A stretch of DNA of 43,667 nt from Lentzea aerocolonigenes (GCF_000955955.1 NZ_JYJG01000174.1:1-43667), one strand, 5' to 3'; counted from the first letter of the stretch, positions 24,426 through 33,780 are shown. Notes: generated by a model from the sequence alone, not told the origin. Numbers and translations are program-made.

Positions 24426-24439
24426 TCGAAGCGCTTCGA
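24426..24439. promoter_or_regulatory. Perfect palindromic LacI operator
   Basis: TCGAAGCGCTTCGA is a 14-bp perfect palindrome centred on a CG step, directly upstream of the ribosome-binding site of the second lacI gene. A -35-like TTGACG lies further upstream on the minus strand (24481-24476). It is the best version of a motif also found at 15752, 15841 and 33884. Confidence 0.75.
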
Positions 24440-24494
24440 ATGCGATACCAGAATGTGGCACGCGCGGAACACGAACGTCAAGAGAATCCATCGC

Positions 24495-24543
24495 GTTCGA
24501 CGGCGTGGTCGAACGGCTCGTCGATGTTCGACGCCTGTTCGAC
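24495..24543. promoter_or_regulatory. Cluster of GTTCGAC boxes
   Basis: GTTCGAC (24495-24501) and its reverse complement GTCGAAC (24508-24514) form an inverted repeat with a 6-base gap, followed by two direct GTTCGAC copies (24526 and 24537, 11 bases apart). The 12-mer GTTCGACGGCGT at 24495 also occurs at 1036 next to the palindrome upstream of the CE2 gene. The cluster lies 91-139 bases upstream of the second lacI gene. Confidence 0.45.
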
Positions 24544-24605
24544 GCGCGCACCATTGCCACACCGCCGGCGAAATTCTATTTCGCGGCAAACGGTGAGCGG
24601 CCCGG

Positions 24606-25556
24606 TCAGCGCACCGAGTCGGCGATCAACGCGGCGGTCAGCAGCTGTACACCGCGCCCGCTCGTCGGGTCGCACCCGGTGACGCCGGCGATCCGCTGCA
24701 GCCGGTAGTCGAGCGTGCTGCGGTGGATGAAGAGGTTCTTCGCCGCCTTGTTGCGGTTGTAGTCGGCGTCGATCAGGGCCGTGAGCGTCTCCCACAGCAC
24801 AGCGTGAGCCCGCAGCGGCTTGATCACGGCGGCCAGGTTCTCGGCGACCTCCTCGTGGCGGATCACCGCGTACTCGACGAGGACGTCGCTGATGCTGTAC
24901 ATCCCGCTGGGACGCCTGCCCGCCGCGACGAGCCGCAGCACGTCGCCCGCCTCGCGGAAGCCGTCCGCGAGCTGGGCCCTCCCCCGCTTCGCGACCGCGA
25001 GCCAGCCACTGCCGCCCAGCCATTGGGTGAGATGCCCGGTGATGCGCGTCGTACGCCCGTCGTCGATGTCCGGGATCAGCAGCACGAGGTCGCCGTCGTG
25101 GCGGGTGCTGAGCACACCGGGACCGGCGATCTCGGCCGACACGGCTTTGCCGCGCCCGTTCACACCGCTGCGGACGACCGCGACGAGGTAGCGGGTGGCC
25201 AGGCTGTCCAGCACGGCCTGCGGCACCGAGCGGCCCGCGATCAGGTCGGCGGCCAGGTCCCGCGGCACGCTCGTGGCCGCCCCGGTGCCCGCGTTGCGGC
25301 GGAAGCCCTCCAGGAACTCCTCCAGGATCGACCCGCTGCTGCGCACTAGGTTCGCGAGCTCGGGGTTGTCACCGGCCGCCTGCAGCAGGACGTCCACGAG
25401 CTTCCCCTGGCGGTCGCCGCTCCACTTCTCGCCGACAGCCCGCACCCTGGCCAGGAAGTCCACCGGTTCCGGCGAGGAGTCGCTCACCGGCCGCAGGCCC
25501 GAAAACGGGGTCCTGACATCCACCGAGGATTCCCACTCGACCGCGGTTTCCGTCAT
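24606..25556 (-). CDS. PucR/CdaR-type helix-turn-helix regulator
   Basis: It has 316 residues from ATG 25556, preceded by GGAAGGTGG; the longer frame upstream lies in low-coding sequence. The C-terminal ~60 residues contain the PucR-type HTH (NRNKAAKNLFIHRSTLDYRLQRI), in which a long helix and the RSTLDYRL recognition segment are diagnostic. The middle resembles the GGDEF-like CdaR domain and the N-terminal half is a helical domain. PucR-like regulators in actinobacteria often control secondary metabolism or purine and sugar-acid use; the ligand here is unknown. It stands alone with long upstream and downstream gaps and opens the regulator-only part of the window. Confidence 0.85.
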   Translation of the reverse strand: MTETAVEWESSVDVRTPFSGLRPVSDSSPEPVDFLARVRAVGEKWSGDRQGKLVDVLLQAAGDNPELANLVRSSGSILEEFLEGFRRNAGTGAATSVPRDLAADLIAGRSVPQAVLDSLATRYLVAVVRSGVNGRGKAVSAEIAGPGVLSTRHDGDLVLLIPDIDDGRTTRITGHLTQWLGGSGWLAVAKRGRAQLADGFREAGDVLRLVAAGRRPSGMYSISDVLVEYAVIRHEEVAENLAAVIKPLRAHAVLWETLTALIDADYNRNKAAKNLFIHRSTLDYRLQRIAGVTGCDPTSGRGVQLLTAALIADSVR

Positions 25557-25922
25557 TGTCGATCCACCTTCCCGAAGGACACGGTCGTGTCGACGAAACA
25601 CGATTCCTGGACTACTCGATCGCGTGACCGCAATCACTCGGCTGAGCGAGGACGCGCTTTCTCCGAGCTCTCGCACAATCGCGCCGAGTTCGTTGAAACT
25701 TCCACCGATCTACGAAAAATATTAGGGAGTCGCGGGAGTCCGGGTCAACGTCGCGTACCAAATACTGTGGTGCCGTTCCACCTATGGTTCGGTACGAGGT
25801 CCACAGAGCGTGACGGTTCGGTCAGACGTATGACGTCATTTGGCTGGAAGATGGGCTGTTCAGGGGATTGCATTAGCCGTACTGCATCGGTTTCGCTGCT
25901 CCGAACTGGTGACAGCGCGTCA
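25557..25922. other. 366-base intergenic region with no convincing gene
   Basis: It lies between the PucR-type gene start and the end of the first LAL gene. It is less GC-rich than its surroundings (for example ACGAAAAATATTAGGG near 25712). It contains TCGTGT-N7-ACACGA (25585-25603) close to the PucR-type start and the perfect 10-bp palindrome ATGACGTCAT (25830-25839). A weak imperfect hairpin lies just after the LAL stop. The only longish open frame there has no ribosome-binding site or recognisable composition. Confidence 0.6.
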
Positions 25923-28721
25923 TCAGGCTGGTGACGCCGACCCCACGCTCCGGAGCGCCTCGGCCAGCTCCGCACGCCGCCGCACCCCGAGCTTGCGGTA
26001 GGTGTTCGTGAGGTGCTTCTCGACAGCTCTCGAAGTGACGTCGAGCATCTCGGCGATTTCCTGGTTCGACCGGCCGCTCACCGCCAGCATCGCGACTTTC
26101 TGCTCCGACCGCGTCAGCTTCCCGCCGGACCTCGCGGGGGCGCTGAAACCGAGTGCGATCCGAGCACGATTGGCGATCCGCTGCGCACCGATTTCCTCGG
26201 CGAGTTCGAGACAGGAACGCCACGAGTCCGGGCATTCCGTGAGTTCCGCGCGTTGCCGCAGCGCGTGCAGGAGCTCCAGCCGGTGCGCCGAGGTCCGCAG
26301 CACCTCGATCGCGCGGCCGGTGAGGTCCAGGCCGCGGTCGCCGCCGACGACCCGCCCGAGCACCCGCAACGTCCTGCCGATGCCCGACGCCGCCCCCCAC
26401 TCCTCCGCGATCAGCCGCTCCTCCTCCGCGAGCGCGATCGCGTCGCAGGTGGCGCCGAGTTTGAGCTTGACCAGCGCGAGCGCCGACCGCCACGGGAACA
26501 GCACGGGGTTGCGCCAGCCCGACCTGTCCAGGTGCGCGCCGCAGTCGGCGAGCGTCAGCGCCGCGGCGGCGTGCTCACCGCGCGCGACGGCCGTGTGCCC
26601 CCGCAGCAGCCCGGTCACCGTGGCGAGGCACGGGTTCGACTGCTCCGCGTCGACGGAGGCGAGCACCTGGTCGATCAGGACCGGGTCCCCGAGCTGCAGT
26701 GCGACGGCGCCGGACACGATGGCGGCCGACGTGCCGACCGAGGTCCAGTCCCACGCACCGAGGTCGAACGAGTCGGACGCGGCGCGCGTCGCCTCGGCGA
26801 CCCGGCCCGCGACGAGGTGGATCAGCGACTGCTCGGTGCGGATCATCGCCTGCTCGACGACGTCACCCCGTTGGCGCGCGGCACCGAGCGCCCGCTCCAG
26901 CCAGCCGGCCACCACCCCTGGCGAGTCCGCCGCGGCGAGTGCCGTCACCAGCAGCGGCGCCGCGCTGGCGGAGTGGGCCGACGACGCGGGCTGGCGTGCC
27001 AGCAGCTGCTCGGCCAGCACCGCCACCCGGCGCGCGGACACGCTCGCGGTCAACGCCGCCGAGTTGACCAGCACCGACAGCAGCTCCCGGGCAGCCCCGC
27101 TGTCGGTCCACTCGCCTTCCTGCAGCTCGTCCAGTCGCGTGCGGGTGCCGGCGAGCCCCCACGGCTCGCTGCGGCAGATGAAGCGCAGCCTGGCCTCGAG
27201 CCGCAAGGAGAGATCGCGGTCGACCCCGCTGAGCCGCTCCGGCGGCCCGAACTCGTCGACGACGCCACGCAGGATGGAGACGACGGCGTCCGGCGCGTCG
27301 CCCATCACCGCGGGGGTGAGCCTGATCAACGCGGCCGCCCGTTCACGGGGGCCGGGCAGCAGCGCGACCGCGTAGGAGAGCGTGCGCACCGCCGCGTTCA
27401 CGTCCAGCAGGCGTTCCGCGCTCGCCAGGTCGACGAGGACGGTCGCCCGGTCAGGACCGTCGACGGACGTGTCCAGCAGAGCGCGCCGCAGGTAGGCGAC
27501 GGCGGTGTCCGGTGCGCCGCGCCGCAGCGCGACGTGCGCGGCGTCCCGCAGAGCCTCCACCGCCCACAGCCCCTGAGGCGTCGAGGTGGCGAGCAGCTGC
27601 CCGGCCACCGTCTCCACGGGTTTGCCCAGGTCGTACAACAACCGCACGGCCCGGAGGTGGAGCTGTTCGCGTTCGGTGGCGGTCATCAGGTCGTCGACCG
27701 CCTCCCGCGCACCCGGATGGGCGAAGACGGCACCGCGGAACAACCCGAGTCGGTCCAGCCCGCGCACGATCTCCGCGGTCGACGGTTCGTCGAGACCGGC
27801 GAGCACGCTCACCGCGTCCAGCTCGGCGGACTCCCCCAGCACCGCCGCCGCCTTCAGCAGCAGCCGCACCGGTTCCGGTTGCGCCCGCATGCAGGCGACC
27901 ACGCGCTCCCGCACCTGCGCCGGACGTGCCGCGCGCACCAGCTCGGCGTTCGCCTCCGTCGGCGGCTCACCTCCCACCGCCCACGCCAGCGCGAGCCCGG
28001 TGAGCAGCAATGGGTTGCCGCCGGTCGCCTCGTGACAGGCCAGCCCGAACGCCTCGTCGCACTCGCGTCCCAGCTTGGCGCGCACGAGCTTGGCGGCCCC
28101 TGCCGGACTCAGCGGCCGGGGTCGCAGCCGCTTCGTGGCCGCCGCGAGAACGGCCGCCGCCGCTGGCCGTTCGGCGAGTGGATCTCCCTCGCGCACGGTC
28201 ACCACCAGCACCACCCGCAGGTGGCGGATGCGGCCGGCCAGCAGCTCGAGCATGGCGAGCGACGGCTCGTCGACCCACTGCAGGTCGTCGACGAGCACGA
28301 AGAGCGGCTTGATGGCGCTGAGGTTGCGGCCGAGGGTGAGCATGCCGAGGTGGACGGACCGCGCGGCGTCGTCGAGCGGCTGATCGGCCCCGCCCCGGTC
28401 GAACACCGGACCGGCGAGTGCCGCGGGCCCTGCCCACACCTCGGCCGGCGCGGCGGCCAGCACCGGTTCGAGCAACTGCCGCACCACCCCGTAGGCGTGA
28501 CCGCGTTCCATCAGGGTCGCGGACGCGTGCAGCACGGAGAAGGACGCGGCGCCGGGATGCCGGGCCAGCGCGCGGAGCAGCGCGGTCTTGCCGTTGCCCA
28601 GGGGGCCTGCCAGCACCACCACGCTGCCGATGCCGTCACGGGCCTGCTCGAGAGCCCTGGCCACCAGGCTCGTCTCGTCATCGCGTTCGAGCAGCACTCC
28701 GGTCGCGCATCCTCTCGTCAT
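25923..28721 (-). CDS. LAL-family (MalT-like) LuxR regulator 1, complete
   Basis: It has 932 residues from ATG 28721, which overlaps the previous LAL stop as ATGA; the longer frame is a shadow of that gene. The N-terminal STAND-type ATPase has an intact Walker A GPLGNGKT (39-46) and Walker B FVLVDDLQW (141-149). A long helical TPR-like region follows. The C-terminal LuxR HTH is LTRSEQKVAMLAVSGRSNQEI and onward to HLTNTYRKLGVRRRAEL. LAL proteins bind ATP and a small effector, oligomerise and activate transcription, often of antibiotic or sugar genes. It is the last of three translationally coupled LAL genes. The target is unknown. Confidence 0.92.
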   Translation of the reverse strand: MTRGCATGVLLERDDETSLVARALEQARDGIGSVVVLAGPLGNGKTALLRALARHPGAASFSVLHASATLMERGHAYGVVRQLLEPVLAAAPAEVWAGPAALAGPVFDRGGADQPLDDAARSVHLGMLTLGRNLSAIKPLFVLVDDLQWVDEPSLAMLELLAGRIRHLRVVLVVTVREGDPLAERPAAAAVLAAATKRLRPRPLSPAGAAKLVRAKLGRECDEAFGLACHEATGGNPLLLTGLALAWAVGGEPPTEANAELVRAARPAQVRERVVACMRAQPEPVRLLLKAAAVLGESAELDAVSVLAGLDEPSTAEIVRGLDRLGLFRGAVFAHPGAREAVDDLMTATEREQLHLRAVRLLYDLGKPVETVAGQLLATSTPQGLWAVEALRDAAHVALRRGAPDTAVAYLRRALLDTSVDGPDRATVLVDLASAERLLDVNAAVRTLSYAVALLPGPRERAAALIRLTPAVMGDAPDAVVSILRGVVDEFGPPERLSGVDRDLSLRLEARLRFICRSEPWGLAGTRTRLDELQEGEWTDSGAARELLSVLVNSAALTASVSARRVAVLAEQLLARQPASSAHSASAAPLLVTALAAADSPGVVAGWLERALGAARQRGDVVEQAMIRTEQSLIHLVAGRVAEATRAASDSFDLGAWDWTSVGTSAAIVSGAVALQLGDPVLIDQVLASVDAEQSNPCLATVTGLLRGHTAVARGEHAAAALTLADCGAHLDRSGWRNPVLFPWRSALALVKLKLGATCDAIALAEEERLIAEEWGAASGIGRTLRVLGRVVGGDRGLDLTGRAIEVLRTSAHRLELLHALRQRAELTECPDSWRSCLELAEEIGAQRIANRARIALGFSAPARSGGKLTRSEQKVAMLAVSGRSNQEIAEMLDVTSRAVEKHLTNTYRKLGVRRRAELAEALRSVGSASPA

Positions 28722-31114
28722 CCGGTGGGTTCCCAGCCGAGCCCGCGGGCCCGGTGGATCAGCGGGGTCGATCGGCACCGGACGGCGATCTCCGCCGCCT
28801 CGCTGATCATCGGCGCGGCGGAAGCGGGATCCACGACCTGGGCGAGTTCGAGCAGTGCGGTGGCGCGCAGCAGCCGGAACGGCGAGCCGGTGAGCAGGCG
28901 GACGGCCTCCCGCAGGTGAGCCTCTCCGCCGACGACCGCCGCGCAGCTCAGGTGGGCGCGGGCCGTGGTGCTGGGCGCGCCCCAGCGCTGCGCGAGCTCG
29001 AGGTCGCGCGCGCACGTGCGGGCCGCGCGCTCGTGATCGCCGGTCGCGGCCAGGGCTGCCGCGGCGATCGAACGCCAGGGCAGCACGGCGGGGTTCACCC
29101 ACTGCCGCGACAGCATCCAGCGGCCGCACTCGTCCGCGCGTGCCACGGCCTCGGCCAGGTCGCCGGTCACGAGCGCGAGCACGGCGCGGGCGAAGCTGAA
29201 GAACGTCCGCGCGTAGCCGAAGCCGATCCGTTCGTCCGGCTGGCTCGCGGACAGCTCGATCGCGCGGTCGAGGCGGCCGCGTTCGATGTTCACCAGCATG
29301 TCCGCCGCGACCATGATCGGGCGTGCGTCCGGATGCAGGTTCTCCAGCGGGTACGCCGACTGCGCCTGCTCCATGTCGGCGGCGGCGTTGTCGAGGTCGC
29401 CCGTCATCGCGCGCACCTTCGCCCGCATCATCAGCGCCTGCGGCACGACCGTGGTCAGGCGCCTGCGGCCGGCCTCGGCGATCACCTGGTCCAGGCCGGC
29501 GACCGCACCGGCCACGTCGTCGAGCGCGGCCAGCGTGAGGCAACCGAACAGGCGGGACGTGAGCAGCTTGGCGGGTGCCTCGAGCGCGATCCGCGCCGTG
29601 GCCCCGGCACTCTCGGCATCGACGCCCTGGCACGCCTGCATCCACGCGGCGACGCCGGCGCGGTCCGGGTTCCCGCACGAGACGGGCAGTTCGGCGGTGT
29701 CGAGAATGCCCAGCTCCGGGGTCTCGACCGGAGCGTCGTCGGCGATCCAGTACAACGACGTGACGGCGTCGTGATCGCCACCGGCCGACCGCACGGCGCT
29801 GAGCGTGCGCCGCAGCAGGGCGGCGTCACCGCGTCCCCACAGCTGGTCGGTCGCCGCCAGCCGCACGTCCGCGCACTCCGCAGGCTGGGGTTCCAGCAGC
29901 ATCCTGGCGAGCCTGCGGTCCGCGGCGACCGGCGCGACCGCGTACTCCGCGACGGCCAGTTCCAGCTCGACTTCCGCGCGCACGAGCGGGGTCAGGGGTT
30001 CGAGGAGTGCCCTGCGCAGGTACGCGGTGGCCTCGTCCTTGTCGCGTGCCACCGCGCGCAGCAGCGGCACCACCCACGGCTCGCCGAGCGGTGGCGCACC
30101 GACGAGCAGGCGCGCCACCTCGGACGGGAGGACGGCGCACTGATGCCCCAGCCGGGCCGCCCGTGCGTGCAGGTCTTCCCGGGCCTGCTCGGGCATGCCC
30201 TCCAGCACCCGCGAAACCCTGATGCCCGCGGTCAGCTCCGGTTTGCCCGGCTCGGTCACCAGCCCGGCGCAGGTCAGCAGCTCCAGTGCGCGGCCGAGCG
30301 GGATCGTCCGCAGCGCGGCCAGCACCCCCATCAGGTCGACCGGGAACAACGGACCGCAGACGGCGACCACCCGGAGCAGGTCGACGACCTCCGCGGGCAG
30401 CGAGCGGACGGTTCGCGTGGTGAAGCCGGCGAGCACGTCGGCGGCGATGCCGGCCACCGCACCGGCGTTGGTGCCGAGGGGTTCCAGGCCGTCTTCGGCG
30501 CACCGGTCGAGCAGCGGCCACAACGTCGCGGGGCGCCCGCCGGTGTGGTCGTGCAGCACCCCGGCGAACTCGTCGTCGCCCGGCCTGCCGAACCTGCCGG
30601 CCACCAACGCCGAGACGCCGTCGTGCCCGAGCGGCCGCAACGGCACCGACGTGGCACCGGGCAGCACCGGAAGGCGGGCATCCGTGACGACCGCGACCAC
30701 CATCGGCACCTGGACGGCCCGCCCGGCCAGGTTCGCGAGCCAGTCGAGCGACTCGGGGTCGAGCAGGTCCGCGTCGTCGACCGCGACCAGCACCGGCGTG
30801 CGGCGGGCCAGCTCCACGAGCGCGCCGATGGCCGCCGGACCGCTGTCCTCGCGGTGCAGCTGGGACATCAGCTCGGCCACCGCACCACCGGATCCGCTCA
30901 CCGCCGGGCAACCACCCGCGGCGGTCAGCACCGTTACGTCCGCGCGCAGGGCGAGGTCCACCAGGTGGCCGAGCACCGCGGTCCGGCCGGTGCCGCGGTG
31001 GCCGCAGACCTCCAGCAGCGACGACCGGCCGGTAGCCAGCATCCGCACCGACCGTTCCAGCACCGCGAGCGCGGCGTCCCGTTCGACCAGCGTGGTCGTT
31101 GCGCCGCGGCTCAT
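28718..31114 (-). CDS. LAL-like protein 2 without DNA-binding domain
   Basis: It has 798 residues. ATG 31114 overlaps the LAL 3 stop (ATGA), and its own stop overlaps the LAL 1 start. The N-terminal ATPase domain has a Walker A of GHRGTGRT (38-45), with Arg in place of the essential Lys, and a Walker B LVAVDDADLL (109-118). TPR-like helices continue to the end, which reads HRARGLGWEPTG with no LuxR HTH. The next gene begins at once in another frame, so this is not a frameshifted HTH. It could be a partner or inhibitor subunit of the two flanking full-length LALs; that is inference from coupling and architecture. Confidence 0.85.
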   Translation of the reverse strand: MSRGATTTLVERDAALAVLERSVRMLATGRSSLLEVCGHRGTGRTAVLGHLVDLALRADVTVLTAAGGCPAVSGSGGAVAELMSQLHREDSGPAAIGALVELARRTPVLVAVDDADLLDPESLDWLANLAGRAVQVPMVVAVVTDARLPVLPGATSVPLRPLGHDGVSALVAGRFGRPGDDEFAGVLHDHTGGRPATLWPLLDRCAEDGLEPLGTNAGAVAGIAADVLAGFTTRTVRSLPAEVVDLLRVVAVCGPLFPVDLMGVLAALRTIPLGRALELLTCAGLVTEPGKPELTAGIRVSRVLEGMPEQAREDLHARAARLGHQCAVLPSEVARLLVGAPPLGEPWVVPLLRAVARDKDEATAYLRRALLEPLTPLVRAEVELELAVAEYAVAPVAADRRLARMLLEPQPAECADVRLAATDQLWGRGDAALLRRTLSAVRSAGGDHDAVTSLYWIADDAPVETPELGILDTAELPVSCGNPDRAGVAAWMQACQGVDAESAGATARIALEAPAKLLTSRLFGCLTLAALDDVAGAVAGLDQVIAEAGRRRLTTVVPQALMMRAKVRAMTGDLDNAAADMEQAQSAYPLENLHPDARPIMVAADMLVNIERGRLDRAIELSASQPDERIGFGYARTFFSFARAVLALVTGDLAEAVARADECGRWMLSRQWVNPAVLPWRSIAAAALAATGDHERAARTCARDLELAQRWGAPSTTARAHLSCAAVVGGEAHLREAVRLLTGSPFRLLRATALLELAQVVDPASAAPMISEAAEIAVRCRSTPLIHRARGLGWEPTG

Positions 31115-33780
31115 CGCAGCTGCACCGCGAGCTCGGCGCGGGTCTGGGCACCGAGCTTCCGGTAGGCGTTCGACAGATGGCTTTCCACCGTCCGCACGGT
31201 GACGTACAGCTTCTCGGAGATCTCCCGGTTGGTCAGCCCGTTGGCGGCGAGCTCCGCGACCCTGAGCTCGCCGCTGGTGAGCGCGTCGCGGGGTGAGGCG
31301 TGCACCGCGCTCACCCGTCCGCCGGCCGCCGTCAGCAGTTCGTGTGCCCGGTCCGCGGCCATGGTCGCGCCGCAGCGCACCGCGATGTCCATCGCCGCGC
31401 GCAGGTGCTTGCGGGCCGTCTTCTCGTCCTGCTCGCGCAGGAGCGCGTTGCCCAGCGCGCGCAACGCCTGCGCTTCGCACAGCGACGACCCCGCCTCGCC
31501 GAGCTCGACCACGGCCTGTTCCAGCGTCTCGATGTCGCCCGTGCTCATCCCGTCGGCGAGCAGGGCGTAGCCGCGGGCGGCCGGCGTGTTCCAGGTGCGC
31601 ATCGCGTCCAGGCCGCGCTCGGCGAACTCGGCGGCCTCGTCGAGCCTGCCCAGCCGCATGGTCACCGCGACGGCGTCGATCCACCACGGCACGAGCACCG
31701 GGTTGTGCACGCCCATCGCGTCGAGCTCGCGGCCGCACCGCCGAAGCATGTCCACCGCCGCCTCGTGGTCGCCGCAGTTCCACAACCAGTGCGCCTTGGC
31801 GTCCAGCGCCCAGCCGTACTCGACCGCGTCGCGGGGCGTGCGCATGCGGTGCAGGAGCTGCTCGGTCTGGTCGGTGTCGCCGCGCCGGACCAGCACCGAT
31901 GCCAGCACCGTCAGCGCGCAGAAGTCCTCGGGACCGGCCATCTCCAGCACTGCGCCGGCGTCCCGCTCCGCCTGCAGCAGGTCGCCCGTGTCGAACGCGA
32001 GGCCCGCCCTCGTCGCGAGGGCGACCTTGTAGGTCTCCGCGTCGCCAGAGCCCGACGCGGCCTCCGCGATCTCGTCCGCCAGCGTCATGGCCGCGGCCCG
32101 CTCACCGCAGAAATGCAGCGACGTGGCCGTGAAGACGTCCCAGAACCCGCGGGCACCACCCGGCACGGGCAGCGCGGAGCGGAGATGGCCCAGTGCCGTG
32201 GGCAGCGACTCGCCACGCAACACCTCGGCCCTGGCGAGCTGCTGCGCGAGCCGGCGGCCGCCCTCCGCCCTGCCCTCGAACGGTGTGATCACGCGCGCCC
32301 GGTCCATCGCCTGGCTGACGGTGGCCGAACCACCGAACCCGTTGACCAGTGCCATGGCTTCGGCCTGGGCCCGCAGCTCCGGGTCGATCGCGGTCAGCCG
32401 GCCGGTGCGTTCCTCCTCGGCCAGGTAGCCGGTGAGCAACCGGAAGCCCTCGGGGCCGCGCTCCGCCCGCAGCGCCACCGCGCCACAGCTGATCGCGACC
32501 GACGCGCGCACGGCGGGGTCGGTGACGTCGGCGAGCAACTCCGCGTAGACGTCCATCGCCGCCGAAGGGTCGACTTCGGCCAACCGGGTCGCCAGCTCCT
32601 GCCGCGTGTCGGCGTGGCCAGGCACCGCGTCCAGCACCCGCCTCAGGTAGCTGACCGCGAGCTCCGTGCTCAGCGTGCTCTCCCGTGCGGCGCCACGCAG
32701 CGCGCAGAACATCCACACCTCGGTCAGCGCGGGCAGCAGCATGACCAGTTCGGCGATCTCCTCCTGTGGACGGCCCTCGTCCGTCAGCAGCCGCGCCGCC
32801 CTCGTCCGGAGTTCGGCGAGCTCGTTGTCGTCCAATGCGGCGAGCACCCGATCGCGCAACGCCGGCGACCGGAAGCACCCGTCCGGGGTGAGCAGGCCGA
32901 CCGCCACCAGTTCGGCGCGCTTCGACCCGGCCGCCGCCGGTGAGATCTCGGCGAGCGTCGCCGCGCTCGCGGGTCCGGTGCCGCCGAGCACCGCCACGGC
33001 GGTGACGTACCGGCGCGTCGACTCCGGCTGGTCCTCGAGCCACGCGAGCTGCCACGCGACGAGCTCCGCCTCGACGTCGGGCGCGGCACCGCGGGTACAC
33101 GCCTTCGCGGCCCAGGCCAGGACGACCTCCGGAATCCCCGCGGTCTGCTCCAGCGCGCTGAGAACGGTCTCGCGCTCGGGGATGAACCCGCACTCGCGGG
33201 CGATCAGCTCCGTCACGTCGGCCTCGTCGAACGGGCCCAGGTCGACCGTGCTCGTGTCCAGGGCGCCGCTGAGCTCGGCGAACATCTCCTCCGCGGGAAT
33301 CCGCTCGGCACACGGGTAGACCAGCACGACGTAGACGCGCGGCTCCGGGATGCGGCGGGCGAGCACGGCGAGCCACCGGGCGGTCGCGCGGTCGCAGCGG
33401 TGGGCGTCGTCCAGCACGAGCACCAGCGGCCGGTCCACCGTGCGCGGGACGACCAGGTCGTTCATCGCGTACAACCGGGCGTGCTCGTCGCGCCCGGCCA
33501 GCACCTCGTCGACCGCGTCCGCGCCGAACAGGCTCCTCGCGGCGGCGAAGTCCTCGCCGCCGGTGCAGGTGGTCACGAGGACGTCCGCCTCGTCGCACAC
33601 CTCGCCACGCAGCAACTCGGCCAACGCCGACTTCCCGATGGCACGCGGCCCGCGCACATGCAGAACACCGAACCGGCCGGCGACGACGTCCTGCACCCCG
33701 GCGACGACCCGGCGCAACTCTCGACGGCGCCCGGCCGGCCGCCGGGTGATCAGCCGCTCACCAACCTCGGACAGCGCCAT
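31111..33780 (-). CDS. LAL-family LuxR regulator 3, complete
   Basis: It has 889 residues from ATG 33780, with AAGGGAG six bases upstream; a longer in-frame start at 33858 has no such site. Walker A GPRAIGKS (44-51) is intact and Walker B is LVLVLDDAH (119-126). A long helical repeat region and a C-terminal LuxR HTH (LTSGELRVAELAANGLTNREI, then VESHLSNAYRKLG) complete the protein. It is the first gene of the coupled LAL 3-LAL 2-LAL 1 operon. A near-perfect LacI-type operator (13 of 14) lies 104 bases upstream of its start. The function is regulatory; effector and targets are not known. Confidence 0.92.
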   Translation of the reverse strand: MALSEVGERLITRRPAGRRRELRRVVAGVQDVVAGRFGVLHVRGPRAIGKSALAELLRGEVCDEADVLVTTCTGGEDFAAARSLFGADAVDEVLAGRDEHARLYAMNDLVVPRTVDRPLVLVLDDAHRCDRATARWLAVLARRIPEPRVYVVLVYPCAERIPAEEMFAELSGALDTSTVDLGPFDEADVTELIARECGFIPERETVLSALEQTAGIPEVVLAWAAKACTRGAAPDVEAELVAWQLAWLEDQPESTRRYVTAVAVLGGTGPASAATLAEISPAAAGSKRAELVAVGLLTPDGCFRSPALRDRVLAALDDNELAELRTRAARLLTDEGRPQEEIAELVMLLPALTEVWMFCALRGAARESTLSTELAVSYLRRVLDAVPGHADTRQELATRLAEVDPSAAMDVYAELLADVTDPAVRASVAISCGAVALRAERGPEGFRLLTGYLAEEERTGRLTAIDPELRAQAEAMALVNGFGGSATVSQAMDRARVITPFEGRAEGGRRLAQQLARAEVLRGESLPTALGHLRSALPVPGGARGFWDVFTATSLHFCGERAAAMTLADEIAEAASGSGDAETYKVALATRAGLAFDTGDLLQAERDAGAVLEMAGPEDFCALTVLASVLVRRGDTDQTEQLLHRMRTPRDAVEYGWALDAKAHWLWNCGDHEAAVDMLRRCGRELDAMGVHNPVLVPWWIDAVAVTMRLGRLDEAAEFAERGLDAMRTWNTPAARGYALLADGMSTGDIETLEQAVVELGEAGSSLCEAQALRALGNALLREQDEKTARKHLRAAMDIAVRCGATMAADRAHELLTAAGGRVSAVHASPRDALTSGELRVAELAANGLTNREISEKLYVTVRTVESHLSNAYRKLGAQTRAELAVQLR

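Noticed and set aside
25587..25934. 115-codon plus-strand open frame in the intergenic gap before the PucR-type gene
   Set aside because: There is no ribosome-binding site, it overlaps the end of LAL 1 in antisense and its composition is not protein-like.
26013..31165. Very long plus-strand open frames (968 and 915 codons) opposite LAL 1 and LAL 2
   Set aside because: High GC at third positions keeps the opposite frame open. The translations are low-complexity Arg/Gln/His-rich and lack ribosome-binding sites.
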